64,000 bases of DNA from Pseudomonas fluorescens (GCF_001307275.1 NZ_CP012831.1:6626501-6690500); one strand, 5' to 3'; counted from the first letter of the stretch, positions 35,777 through 44,694 are shown. Program-made: numbers and translations. The notes: generated by a model not told the origin, from the sequence alone.

Positions 35777-36817
35777 TCAGTTTTTCTTGATGATGGATTG
35801 ATGCCCGGACTTGATTTGCGCCACGGCGGGGGTCCAGAGCACATCAGCGATTTCACTGAACTCACGCCACTGCTTCTGCCAGCCGTCACCGCCATTTTCG
35901 GAGGTGAACAGATGCCCGTACTTGGTGCCGACGACGATCTGGCGAGGGTCGGCAGGGTTCAAGGCAATCGCCCAGACACAGGAGTTGGGTTGTTGCGGCA
36001 GCGGCAGCACTTCCCAACTGAGGGCGGCATCCCGGGAAACCAGGACCTTGCTGGTCGTGCCTGGGGTGCCATCGGAGATGCTCAGGTAGAGCGTATCCTC
36101 GCCGCCCAACGGTGCATTCATGGCGCGCACGTAATACAGACCGAAAGCTTCCCGGGCGACGATGCCGGTCCAGGTCTGCCCCTCGTCGAGGCTGCGGTAG
36201 ACGGCGTTGACGCACACCACGACGATGACCTTCTGCCCATGGTTGGGCAGGACCACGATGTTGTGCACGTCCGAGTTGAAGTCCCACAACAAGCGATCAT
36301 CGACACGGGTCCAGCTCTCGCCCCCGTCGCGACTGTGGAACAACCCGCCCTCTTCCAGGCCGAACCAGAGCTGGTTGCGGTCCGTCGGATCGTAGGCGAA
36401 AGCCAGCAGGCGTGGACGACTGACGCCGTCGCAGAACTCCGGGATCTCCACGGGGGCACGGTCCCAGTGCTGGCCACCGTCGAGGGTGCGCCACAGCACG
36501 GCGCGCGAAGGCGCACCGGTGCCCACGAAAATGCGCTGTGCATCCTGGGGATCCACCGCCACCTTCCAGACGGTCTGCCCGTTGAACGGCGAATCCACCC
36601 GCTGCCAATGGCCGCCGGTATCACGGCTGATGCACAAGCCAACGTCGGTGCCGGCGTAGATCACCTCGGGCGTAGCCGGGTGGAAACTCAGGGATCGGGT
36701 GATCGCATCGAATTCCAGGTCCTGGCCCAGGCCCAGGCGATGCCAGGTACGGCCATCGTCGGCGCTGCGGATCACCGCTTGCCCTACGGTGGCGACCAAA
36801 AGGGTTCCGTTACTCAT
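35777..36817 (-). CDS. BNR/Asp-box repeat beta-propeller protein
   Basis: A 346-residue protein without signal peptide, built of repeated Asp-box turns: SADDGRTWHR (20-29), SRDTGGHWQR, TLDGGQHWDR, SRDGGESWTR, SLDEGQTWTG and SENGGDGWQK. These S-x-D-x-G-x-T/S-W repeats place it in the sialidase/YCF48/vacuolar-sorting-type beta-propellers. Glycosidase catalytic residues cannot be assigned. ATG 36817 with GAGGAG eight bases upstream is preferred over the GTG just before. It lies between the SDR and VOC genes of the operon. A cytoplasmic propeller in an aromatic operon may be an enzyme or lactonase-like protein; function unknown. Confidence 0.75.
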   Translation of the reverse strand: MSNGTLLVATVGQAVIRSADDGRTWHRLGLGQDLEFDAITRSLSFHPATPEVIYAGTDVGLCISRDTGGHWQRVDSPFNGQTVWKVAVDPQDAQRIFVGTGAPSRAVLWRTLDGGQHWDRAPVEIPEFCDGVSRPRLLAFAYDPTDRNQLWFGLEEGGLFHSRDGGESWTRVDDRLLWDFNSDVHNIVVLPNHGQKVIVVVCVNAVYRSLDEGQTWTGIVAREAFGLYYVRAMNAPLGGEDTLYLSISDGTPGTTSKVLVSRDAALSWEVLPLPQQPNSCVWAIALNPADPRQIVVGTKYGHLFTSENGGDGWQKQWREFSEIADVLWTPAVAQIKSGHQSIIKKN

Positions 36818-36829
36818 CACTGCTGCTCC

Positions 36830-37624
36830 TCAAATGAAGATGCCACGGGTCAAGCCGCCGTCGATGCCAATGGATTCCCCGGTCACGGCGCCCGCCTTGG
36901 GGGATGCGAGGAAACCGATCAGCCAGCCCATTTCGATGGGCGCCAGGGTGCGCCGGATCGGCGTCGCGTCGATGTAGCCCTGCTCCACCTGCTCAGGCGT
37001 CTTGCCCTGCTTGACCCCTTCGCGCTCGTACAGCTCCTGGATGTGCGGGGTGTCGACCACACCGGGGTGGATCAGGTTGACGGTGATGCCGGAAGGGCCC
37101 AGTTGGTCGGAGAGCGTCTTGGTCATGTGGGCGATGGCCAGGTTGCGCATGCCCGAGAGGACCTTGCTGCCACGCCCGGTCAAGCCACCGATGTTGATGA
37201 TGCGACCGAAGCCACCGGCCTTCATGTGCGGGGTCACCGCCTTGGCGCAACGGAAATAGCCGATCACCTTGGTGTTGAGGTCCGAAAGCAATTCGTCGTC
37301 GCCGGCATGTTCGATGTCGTTGCGCACCACGCCGGACGGTGCCGCGGCGCCGTTGACCAGGATGTCGATGCGGCCGAAGTGCTTGTGGGCCGCCTCGACC
37401 ATGTCGGACACTGCCGACATCTGGTTGGTGTCACAGTACAGCGGCAGCACTTCGTTGCCGGTCTCGGCGGTGATTTCCTCGGCGGCTTGCTGGAGAAACT
37501 CCATGCGTCGCGCACAGATCACCACCTTGCAACCTTCCTGGGACAAAAAGCGCGCGACCTCCTTGCCGATGCCCATACCGCCGCCGGTGACGATCGCCAC
37601 GCGGCCTTGCAATTCCAGATCCAT
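36830..37624 (-). CDS. SDR-family protein lacking the catalytic Tyr/Lys pair
   Basis: A 264-residue Rossmann protein with the nucleotide motif TGGGMGIGKEVARFL (13-27) and the conserved Asn helix region LNTKVIGYF. The catalytic segment is abnormal. After IINIGG (142-147), where a Ser is expected, there is no Tyr up to the HMTKTLS helix (166-172). The place of YxxxK is taken by LSGMRN. C-terminal DTPHIQELYE and GESIGIDGGLT are ordinary. A good AAGAGGAAC site precedes the ATG, and the frame shows no break. It may bind cofactor without classical reductase chemistry, or belong to an atypical SDR subgroup. Confidence 0.82.
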   Translation of the reverse strand: MDLELQGRVAIVTGGGMGIGKEVARFLSQEGCKVVICARRMEFLQQAAEEITAETGNEVLPLYCDTNQMSAVSDMVEAAHKHFGRIDILVNGAAAPSGVVRNDIEHAGDDELLSDLNTKVIGYFRCAKAVTPHMKAGGFGRIINIGGLTGRGSKVLSGMRNLAIAHMTKTLSDQLGPSGITVNLIHPGVVDTPHIQELYEREGVKQGKTPEQVEQGYIDATPIRRTLAPIEMGWLIGFLASPKAGAVTGESIGIDGGLTRGIFI

Positions 37625-37650
37625 AACAGTTCCTCTTGTGATTATTCGGT

Positions 37651-39141
37651 TCAGGCCAGATCGACGTAGACACTTTTGGTTTCGGTGTAGGCATCGATCA
37701 CGTTCTTACCCATTTCCCGACCCCAGCCGGATTGCTTGTAGCCGCCAAATGGCGAGGCCGGGTCGACGACGTTCCAGCAGTTGATCCACACCGAACCGGC
37801 CTTCAACTGCGCCGCCACGCGATGGGCGGAGCGCAAGTCACGGGTCCAGAGACCCGCCGCCAGGCCGTAAGGCGAGTCGTTGGCGCGCAGCACCAGTTCA
37901 TCGATTTCGGTCCAGCTCATGACGGTCAGTACCGGGCCGAAGATTTCTTCCCGGGCGACACAGGCGCGCTCGGCGCGGTCGAGAAACACGCTGGGGCGGA
38001 TGAAATGACCACGCTCCAGGTGGGCCGGCCGATCACCGCCGCAGATCAGTTCGGCGCCCTCTTCCTGGCCCCGTTGCAGGTAGCCACGCACCGTGCCTAA
38101 TTGCCGGGCCGAAACCAGCGGGCCCATGCTGCTGGCCGGATCCAGGCCCGGCCCCAACACATGGGCGGCCGCGTGGCGCTGGAGTTCTTCAAGCACCTGG
38201 TCGAGGACGCTGGCGTGCACGTACAGACGCGATCCAGCGGTGCAAACCTGGCCCTGGTTATAGAAAATGCCATCGGCGGCGCCTTTGGCGGCCCGGACAA
38301 TGTCGGCGTCCGGCAGGATGATGTTGGGGGACTTGCCCCCCAGTTCCAGGGAGACCTTCTTCATGTTGCCAGTGGCCGCCTGGGCGATCAGTCGTCCCAC
38401 CTGGGTCGAGCCGGTGAAGGCGATCTTGTCCACGTCCGGGTGCTGGGCCAGCGGTGCACCGGTCTGCGCACCCAGGCCAGTGAGCAGGTTGACCACCCCG
38501 GCCGGGAAACCGGCGGCCTCGATCAACTGCACCAGGCGAATGGCAACCAGGGGCGTCTGCTCGGCGGGCTTGAGCACCGCGACACAACCGGTCGCCAGCA
38601 CCGGGCCGAGTTTCCACACGCACATCGTCAGCGGGAAGTTCCACGGCACGATCAACGCGCAGACGCCCACCGGCTCGCGCAAGGTGTAATTGAGCATCGG
38701 CGCGCCACTGGAGGGCGACACCGGCAGCGTGCTGCCTTCGATCTTGGTCGGCCAACCGGCGAAGTAGCGAATGATATTGGCCGCACTGGCCGCTTCGCCC
38801 CGGGCCGCGCCGATTGGCTTGCCGTTTTCCAGGGTGATCAGTTGCGCCAGCTCTTCGCGATGCTGGTCGAGCAGTTCCGCCAGGCGAAACAGCAGCAACC
38901 CGCGCTGGGCCGGGGACTGCTGTGCCCAGGTCCCCGTGAAGGCCGCGCGGGCGGCAGCGACGGCGGCATCCACGTCGCGTTCGCCACCTTCGGCGACTTC
39001 AGCCAGGGTGTGTTCAGTGGCCGGGTTTTCCACGGCAAACCGGCGGCCATTGGCGGCGTCCTGCCAAGTCCCGCCGATAAACAGACGCCCCGGTTGCGAC
39101 AGGAACTTCTCGACCGCAGGTAACAATTGAATCGGGTTCAT
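37651..39141 (-). CDS. NAD(P)-dependent aldehyde dehydrogenase
   Basis: A 496-residue ALDH superfamily enzyme. The Rossmann/anchor run VPWNFPLTMCVWKLGPVLAT is near 161, with the cofactor turn FTGSTQVGRLI near 237, catalytic Glu in LELGGKSPNI near 261 and catalytic Cys in GQVCTAGSRLYV near 294. It oxidises an aldehyde to the acid. It is 10 bases downstream of the ThDP-enzyme gene, a pairing like MdlC with MdlD, so a benzaldehyde-type substrate from decarboxylation of an aryl 2-keto acid is likely but not proven. Confidence 0.87.
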   Translation of the reverse strand: MNPIQLLPAVEKFLSQPGRLFIGGTWQDAANGRRFAVENPATEHTLAEVAEGGERDVDAAVAAARAAFTGTWAQQSPAQRGLLLFRLAELLDQHREELAQLITLENGKPIGAARGEAASAANIIRYFAGWPTKIEGSTLPVSPSSGAPMLNYTLREPVGVCALIVPWNFPLTMCVWKLGPVLATGCVAVLKPAEQTPLVAIRLVQLIEAAGFPAGVVNLLTGLGAQTGAPLAQHPDVDKIAFTGSTQVGRLIAQAATGNMKKVSLELGGKSPNIILPDADIVRAAKGAADGIFYNQGQVCTAGSRLYVHASVLDQVLEELQRHAAAHVLGPGLDPASSMGPLVSARQLGTVRGYLQRGQEEGAELICGGDRPAHLERGHFIRPSVFLDRAERACVAREEIFGPVLTVMSWTEIDELVLRANDSPYGLAAGLWTRDLRSAHRVAAQLKAGSVWINCWNVVDPASPFGGYKQSGWGREMGKNVIDAYTETKSVYVDLA

Positions 39142-39151
39142 ATCCGCTCCT

Positions 39152-40693
39152 TCACAGCGCCATTTCGATCAGGCAAGGACCACCGTCGGCCTTGGCGTTG
39201 GCCAAGGCGCGTTGCAACTCACCGTTGGTGTGCACAGTGCTGGCCGGCAAGCCGTAGCCCTTGGCCAGGGCCTTCCAATCGATACGTGGACGGTCCAGCA
39301 CCGTCAGGCTCAGGGCCTCGGGGCCCAGCTCGGTCATGCCGAAGCGGCGCAGCTCGTTCTGCAGGATGGCGTAGCGGTGGTTGGCCGCGATCAGGATCAC
39401 CACCGGCAGTTGCTCGCGGGCGATGCTCCATAAGGTCTGGATGGTGTACTGGGCACTGCCGTCCGATTGCAGGCAGAACACCTTGTTGCCACGCTCGGCC
39501 ATGGCGGCGCCAAAGCCCACCGGGATGCCCTGGCCGATGGCTCCACCGGTGTTGGTCAGGACCCGATGCCGTGCGGCATGGGCCGAAGCGGTGAAGAACG
39601 GATAACCGCACGTGCCGCCTTCCACCGAAACGATGCAGTCGTCCGGCAACGATGCGGCCAGCACCTGGCCCACCGATTGCGGTGTCAACGTGGCTTCGCC
39701 GGGCGGCAGTTCGATACCGGTTGGCGTAGGCACGTAAGCCGGCGCCTCAAGCGCATCGGCCAGCGCAGTGAGCGCCCCGGCAACGTCATCCCCCACCTCG
39801 GCCAGACACAGCAGGCGTTCACGCTCTGCCAGCCGGGAGGCAATGCCTTCGTAGCCGAAGTAACTGATGGGCTCGGGGACGCCGGCACAGACCACCGCGT
39901 CGTATTGGTCAAGGATCTCGATGGCCACTTCGGGGAAGTAAGGCAGGCGATCCAGGTCTGGCAGGCCACCGCCGCGATAACTCAGGCGCGGAAAGGTTTC
40001 GGCGAACAGGCGCACGCCCGGCAGTTGCGCCAGGCGCCCCGCCGCTTCCAGGCCGGCGACGGACAAGCCTTGGTCGCCGACGATAAATACCAGGCGCCGA
40101 CCATCGCGCAAGGCCTGGGCGACCGCCTCGACCCGGTCACCGGCAAAACGCCGGACCGGAGCCTGCAATGCCGTGAAGGCTTTCTCGTGCTGCACGGTGT
40201 TGGCTTGCAGGTCCATCGGCAGAATCAGGCTGGCGATCTGACCGTTGGCTTGCCAGGCGGCACGCACCGCCTCCTGGAAATCCTCACCGACGCCCGACGC
40301 CGTGCGCGAGGTCCGTACCCACTTGGAAACGCTGCCGGCCAAGGCCTGGATGTCACTGGCCAGCGGTGGATCGTAATTGACGTGCCAGGACGCGTGATCG
40401 CCGATGACGTTGACGATCGGAGTGTTGGCGCGACGCGCGTTGTGCAGGTTGGCAATGCCATTGGCAAAGCCTGGGCCGAGGTGAGTCAGGGTCATCGCCG
40501 GCTTGCCGGCAATCCGGCCGTAGCCGTCCGCCGCACCGGTGCATACCCCTTCGAACAAGGACAACACCGGCTTGAGGGCTGGCGCGCTGGCCATGGCTGC
40601 CACCAGGGGAATTTCAGTCGTTCCGGGATTGGCGAAGCAGTATTCGATACCGCTTGCCACCGCCGCCTTCACTATCAGTTGCGCACCATTCAT
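39152..40693 (-). CDS. ThDP-dependent decarboxylase/acetolactate synthase-like enzyme
   Basis: A 513-residue thiamine-diphosphate enzyme with three domains. The N-terminal Pyr domain has FANPGTTEIPLVAAM and the ThDP-activating Glu in SLFEGVCTGAADGYGR near 48. A central Rossmann-like domain follows. The C-terminal PP domain has the metal/diphosphate motif QSDGSAQYTIQTLW near 434 with Asn in AANHRYAIL. The overall length is closer to benzoylformate decarboxylase than to acetolactate synthase (about 560), and no FAD-binding features are seen. The likely role is decarboxylation of a 2-keto acid to an aldehyde for the next gene's product. It is the first gene of the operon; AGAGGG lies six bases before the ATG. 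Confidence 0.83.
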   Translation of the reverse strand: MNGAQLIVKAAVASGIEYCFANPGTTEIPLVAAMASAPALKPVLSLFEGVCTGAADGYGRIAGKPAMTLTHLGPGFANGIANLHNARRANTPIVNVIGDHASWHVNYDPPLASDIQALAGSVSKWVRTSRTASGVGEDFQEAVRAAWQANGQIASLILPMDLQANTVQHEKAFTALQAPVRRFAGDRVEAVAQALRDGRRLVFIVGDQGLSVAGLEAAGRLAQLPGVRLFAETFPRLSYRGGGLPDLDRLPYFPEVAIEILDQYDAVVCAGVPEPISYFGYEGIASRLAERERLLCLAEVGDDVAGALTALADALEAPAYVPTPTGIELPPGEATLTPQSVGQVLAASLPDDCIVSVEGGTCGYPFFTASAHAARHRVLTNTGGAIGQGIPVGFGAAMAERGNKVFCLQSDGSAQYTIQTLWSIAREQLPVVILIAANHRYAILQNELRRFGMTELGPEALSLTVLDRPRIDWKALAKGYGLPASTVHTNGELQRALANAKADGGPCLIEMAL

Positions 40694-40770
40694 TTCCAGC
40701 CCTCTTCATCGAGCGTTTGCAGTGGCTGAGATTTATCACACAGCACAATCGACAAAACAAGCTATTTTTC

Positions 40771-40801
40771 TGCATTAAAATCATATTTTGAGATTAATGC
40801 A
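40771..40801. promoter_or_regulatory. candidate IclR operator in the divergent control region
   Basis: TGCATTAA (40771-40778) and TTAATGCA (40794-40801) form a perfect 8-bp inverted repeat. A second dyad, AAAAT-CAT-ATTTT, lies inside it and the arm ATATTTTG recurs at 40784 and 40801. The sequence is sharply A/T-rich compared with the genes. It sits 78 bases before the ThDP gene start and 167 bases before the IclR gene, a likely operator for the IclR regulator. The rest of the 274-base gap has no recognisable element. Confidence 0.5.
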
Positions 40802-40967
40802 TATTTTGTAGTGGTAAACGACTGAAAATACGCTTGTATTTCTCAAGCATTGGGTTACCGTGGCGACGCGCTCCTGAGCGAGTGCGCGGGCTTTTCATCA
40901 GCGCCGCGGCTACCTATAGTGCTCACCCAACGACCCCCTACGCGCCATTCCCCCCTTTAGGAGCGAA

Positions 40968-41720
40968 ATGAGCAGTCTGAGCAAAATGCTGAGTGTGCTG
41001 GACCTTTTCGGCCCGGCCACATTGAAGATCGACCCCGAGACCATCGCCGAGCGCATGGGCCTCTCACGGGCGACCGTGTACCGCTACGTCAAGGACTTGT
41101 GCGATGCCGGCCTGCTGGTGCGGGTGGATGCCGGCAGCTACGGCCTGGGGCCACGCATCATTGAGCTGGACTGGATGATGCGGCAGTACGACCCGATCCT
41201 CGTGGCAGGCCGCGAGTTGATGCACGAGCTGTCCGACGCCACTGGCCTGGCGGTGTTCGCCAGCGTTTTCTACGACGGCCGCATCATCAACACCTACATC
41301 GCCGAACCCAGTGACACCTACCAGTTCTCATTCGGCCGCGGCCAACCACTGCCGTTTTTTCGCGGTGCGCAATCCAAGGTATTGATCGCCTTCCAAAAGG
41401 GTCGGCGCCTGCAACGCCTGTTCGAAGAACACCTGGCCAACGACCCCGACAGCGGCCATGACTGGGCAAGCTTTTCCAAGGCCACGAAAAAAATCCGCAA
41501 GGATGGCTATTGCATGACCCACGACGAACTCAACCTGGGCCTCACCGGTATCGCGGCGCCGATCGTCAACCCGGAGCTCGACGAGGTGGTGGGCAGCCTT
41601 TCGGCCGTGGGCAGCACCCACAGCTTCAAACTGCTGCGCCAGGAAACCGTGGTTGAAATGGTGATGGACACCACCCGGCGGATTGCCGAGCGGATGCATA
41701 CCCAGCCTGCCGTCGGCTAG
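40968..41720 (+). CDS. IclR-family transcriptional regulator of the nine-gene operon
   Basis: A 250-residue regulator. The N-terminal winged helix (IAERMGLSRATVYRYVKDLC, about 26-45) is followed by an IclR effector domain with LNLGLTGIAAPIVNPELDEV near 187. The effector domain is diverged from KdgR. It is transcribed away from the ThDP/ALDH operon across a 274-base region holding an A/T-rich dyad. It probably senses the aromatic substrate or a ring intermediate. No other gene is close downstream. Confidence 0.85.
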   Translation: MSSLSKMLSVLDLFGPATLKIDPETIAERMGLSRATVYRYVKDLCDAGLLVRVDAGSYGLGPRIIELDWMMRQYDPILVAGRELMHELSDATGLAVFASVFYDGRIINTYIAEPSDTYQFSFGRGQPLPFFRGAQSKVLIAFQKGRRLQRLFEEHLANDPDSGHDWASFSKATKKIRKDGYCMTHDELNLGLTGIAAPIVNPELDEVVGSLSAVGSTHSFKLLRQETVVEMVMDTTRRIAERMHTQPAVG

Positions 41721-41749
41721 AAACCGGAGGTGCAGCCATACCAGTGCCC

Positions 41750-41912
41750 TGTGGCGAGGGAGCTAACCGCTCTGGGCCGAGTTTCGGGATGACTGCAGGA
41801 TTTGAATTCCCCCCAAATTCCCTGTGGGAGCGAGCTTGCTCGCGATTGCGGTGGGTCAGTTGAGATGGATGTTGATGGGGCCGCCGTCATCGCGAGCAAG
41901 CTCGCTCCCACA
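41750..41912. repeat. one degenerate family B REP plus one family A REPIN
   Basis: A decayed single copy, TGTGGCGAGGGAGCTAACCG, at 41750-41776 has lost its dyad partner. It is followed by a full family A pair at 41823-41912. Together they fill the gap between the convergent IclR and porin genes. Confidence 0.85.
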
Positions 41913-41936
41913 AGGTTTTATCGAACAACTCCGGCC

Positions 41937-43262
41937 TCAGAACGGCACGGCCACCGTCACCTGGCTGTACACGTTGGTGCCATTGCCCGTCACTTGATTG
42001 CCTCCCGTCGTCGCATCCCGATCCGGCTTGTAGAGGCCGATCAGCGGGGTGACGATCAAATGCTCGTTGACGACCCACTCGGCATACACATCCAGCTCGC
42101 GGGCATCCAGGTTCAGGGCGTTGTCTTTACGTACGGTGTTGTAATCGAAGTACAACGCACCGAGGGTCACGTTCTCCAGCGGCGTGGCTGTCAGGCCGAC
42201 ATGATGAATGCCCGTGTTGCTGTTGAAGGGCCCGGCATAATTGCCCGCGACTTCACCCTGGAACCACGTGCCATAACCCGTGCTCTGCCCGGTGAACAGC
42301 GAATCCCACTTCTGCGAATAGCGGCTGTAGCGGTACGTCAGCTTGGGCGCCCAGGCGAGATCGGCAAATCTATAACCGGCCTCGGCGTACCAGGCGTTCT
42401 GCGGGCCGGCGTCCTTGTCCTGCCAGGCGTATTCGAATGCCAGGCTGGCGTTCTCGATGCCCACGTCGCCTTCACCACGAATGCTGTAGACATCCATGCC
42501 CTTGCGTTGCTTCTGGAAGTCACTGGCCCACTGGTCGCTCACATCCAGGCCATGGATCCAGGTCAAGCCCAATGTCCCGGCCTTGACGGTGTAGTCCAGC
42601 GTGCCAGCGGCCAGTTCGGTTTCGGCCTGGGCACGGTTGTCGGACTTGAGCCAGACCGCACTGCCATGCAACCCCTCCTGCCCGCCCAGACGCAATACGG
42701 CGGTCTGGTCGAACGCATGCCGGGCGGCCAGGTAATAGGCCCCCCCGCGATTCAAGCGACCATCGGCAGGCCCTTTGCCCAGGTTCGGCCCGTCATCGTT
42801 GATCAAGAATCCCCTGCCCAGCTTGACCACCTGGCGACCGCCGGAGATATCGACACCGTCCTGCCCCAACACAGGGAACAGATCGGCGGAGCGCCAGCCC
42901 AGGTAAGCGTCTTCGATCTTCGTCGTACGCTCGCTGCCCAGTGTATTGCCGGCCGCGTCGCCATCGCCCCAGGTGGCGGAGCTGACCAGGCTGAACGCAC
43001 CGTAGGCGCTGCCACGACCGGCCAGGCCCTGGTCGCCGCTGACGCCATACTTGATGAAGCCTTCGCGCCAGGTTGAACCGCCGGGCCTGCCGTCGTAGTT
43101 CTTGCGACTGTTGAAATGGCCGAACACCGCTAGCATGTCGGCGTTGAGGTGAGTGTCGTCATCGGCATACAACGCATAGGCCTGGACCTGACTCGCGGCG
43201 CAGAGCGCCAGCGTACAGGCAAGGCCACTGCCGAAAAATTCCATACGCGATAGGTTCCGCAT
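41937..43262 (-). CDS. outer-membrane beta-barrel porin, family not fixed
   Basis: The 441-residue product starts MRNLSRMEFFGSGLACTLAL with a signal peptide cleaved near VQA-YA, after an AAGGAG site. Alternating hydrophobic strands rich in aromatic residues run to a C-terminal Phe (YSQVTVAVPF), as in porins. Segments such as GDQGLAGRGSAYGAFSLVSS and ALYFDYNTVRKDNALNLDAR suggest an alginate-export/OprB-like barrel rather than OprD, but I cannot place it firmly. It is the last gene of the amine-type cluster, 82 bases after the aminotransferase gene, and probably admits that pathway's substrate. Confidence 0.75.
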   Translation of the reverse strand: MRNLSRMEFFGSGLACTLALCAASQVQAYALYADDDTHLNADMLAVFGHFNSRKNYDGRPGGSTWREGFIKYGVSGDQGLAGRGSAYGAFSLVSSATWGDGDAAGNTLGSERTTKIEDAYLGWRSADLFPVLGQDGVDISGGRQVVKLGRGFLINDDGPNLGKGPADGRLNRGGAYYLAARHAFDQTAVLRLGGQEGLHGSAVWLKSDNRAQAETELAAGTLDYTVKAGTLGLTWIHGLDVSDQWASDFQKQRKGMDVYSIRGEGDVGIENASLAFEYAWQDKDAGPQNAWYAEAGYRFADLAWAPKLTYRYSRYSQKWDSLFTGQSTGYGTWFQGEVAGNYAGPFNSNTGIHHVGLTATPLENVTLGALYFDYNTVRKDNALNLDARELDVYAEWVVNEHLIVTPLIGLYKPDRDATTGGNQVTGNGTNVYSQVTVAVPF

Positions 43263-43344
43263 GGCGGGAGCTCCTTGTGGTGCGCCTTCAAAGGCTGTCT
43301 TTATATTCAGGAGCCGGCGCAGCACGCTGCGCCGGCGGGTCGGG

Positions 43345-44694
43345 CTAGCGGCAGTCGGCGAGCGCGCCGTCCAACGCACCAACCATCATGGCGGCCTCGT
43401 CGGAGGTGAGGGTCAGCGGTGGCGACATCACGATTTTGTTGCCTATCGGGCGCACCAGTACGCCGGCGCGGCGCGCCTGCTCGGCGATACGCGAGGCCAG
43501 GCCGTTGGCCGGGTCCAGCGGCTCGCGGGTGACCTTGTCCGCCACCAGGTCCACGGCGATCATCAAGCCCTTGCCGCGCACTTCGCCCACCACGGCATAA
43601 CGTTCGGTCAGCGGCTGCAGTTGCTCCAGCAATTGGGCACCGACTTTCCCGGCATTGCCCGGCAAGTCCTCGGCTTCGACGATGTCCAGCACCGCCAGGG
43701 CCGCCGCACACGCCGTCGGGTGGCCGCTGTAGGTGTAGCCGTGCATGATCACGCTGCTGAAACCCGGACCGTTCTCGATGGCATCGGCGATACGCTGGTT
43801 GAACACCGTCGCCCCCATGGGGATGTAGCCGGCGGTGATGCCCTTGGCCAGGCACAGCACGTCGGGCGCGACGCCCCAACCTCGACTGCCGAGCATGCAG
43901 CCGGTGCGGCCGAACCCTGTGACCACTTCATCGGCGATCAACAAGATGCCGTGGCGATCACAGACTTCACGCAGCCTCTTCCAGTAATGCGCCGGCGGCA
44001 CGATTACGCCACCGGCACCTTGCACCGGCTCGGCGATCAACGCGGCAATGGTCTGCGGCCCCAGCAGCGCGATCTGGTCTTCCAACTGGCGAATGCAGTG
44101 AGCCGTCAACTCCTCCGGATCGCGGCAGTCCCAGGGATTGCGGTACAGCCACGGCGTATCGAGCAGATGACAGCCGGCCAACAGCGGCCCGTGGTTGTAG
44201 TGATAGACCCCGTTGCCGCCCACGGAGGTGCCGCCCACGTGCACGCCATGGTAGCCATTGCGCAACGACAGGAAGCGCGTGCGCCCTGGCTCGCCGCTGG
44301 CGATCCAGTATTGACGGGCCATTTTCAGGGCCGTCTCGACCGCATCGGAACCGCCGGAACTGAACAGCACCCGCGCCATGTTTTCCTGGGCGAACATCGA
44401 CGTCAGCCGCTCGGCCAGGTCGAACACCCGCGGATGGGCGATGCCGTCGAAGGTCTGGTAATAGGCCAATTCGTCCAGTTGCGCGGCGATGGCCGCCTTC
44501 ACCGAAGGCCGGTTATGGCCCACGTTCACGTTCCAGAGGCCACCCACACCATCGAGCATGCGATGGCCCTCGATATCGGTGATGTAGTTGCCGTCGCCAC
44601 GGGCGATGATCAACGTCTTGGAGCGGTTGGCTGGCGCCGAAGAACTCATCGGGTGCCAGAACTTCTTCTGCGCTGTCTTGTAGTGCTCGTACAT
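43345..44694 (-). CDS. class III aminotransferase (omega-amine type)
   Basis: A 449-residue PLP enzyme starting MYEHYKTAQKKFWHPMSSSA with GAGGAC upstream. Motifs include SSGGSDAVETALKMAR near 112 for the phosphate cup, EPVQGAGGVIVPPAHYW near 222, the PLP Asp in LLIADEVVTGFGRTG near 251 and the Schiff-base Lys in CLAKGITAGYIPMGA near 282. The family transfers amino groups from terminal amines such as putrescine, beta-alanine or GABA to pyruvate or 2-oxoglutarate. Next to an ALDH and an APC permease it likely starts breakdown of an imported amine. Substrate unproven. Confidence 0.88.
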   Translation of the reverse strand: MYEHYKTAQKKFWHPMSSSAPANRSKTLIIARGDGNYITDIEGHRMLDGVGGLWNVNVGHNRPSVKAAIAAQLDELAYYQTFDGIAHPRVFDLAERLTSMFAQENMARVLFSSGGSDAVETALKMARQYWIASGEPGRTRFLSLRNGYHGVHVGGTSVGGNGVYHYNHGPLLAGCHLLDTPWLYRNPWDCRDPEELTAHCIRQLEDQIALLGPQTIAALIAEPVQGAGGVIVPPAHYWKRLREVCDRHGILLIADEVVTGFGRTGCMLGSRGWGVAPDVLCLAKGITAGYIPMGATVFNQRIADAIENGPGFSSVIMHGYTYSGHPTACAAALAVLDIVEAEDLPGNAGKVGAQLLEQLQPLTERYAVVGEVRGKGLMIAVDLVADKVTREPLDPANGLASRIAEQARRAGVLVRPIGNKIVMSPPLTLTSDEAAMMVGALDGALADCR

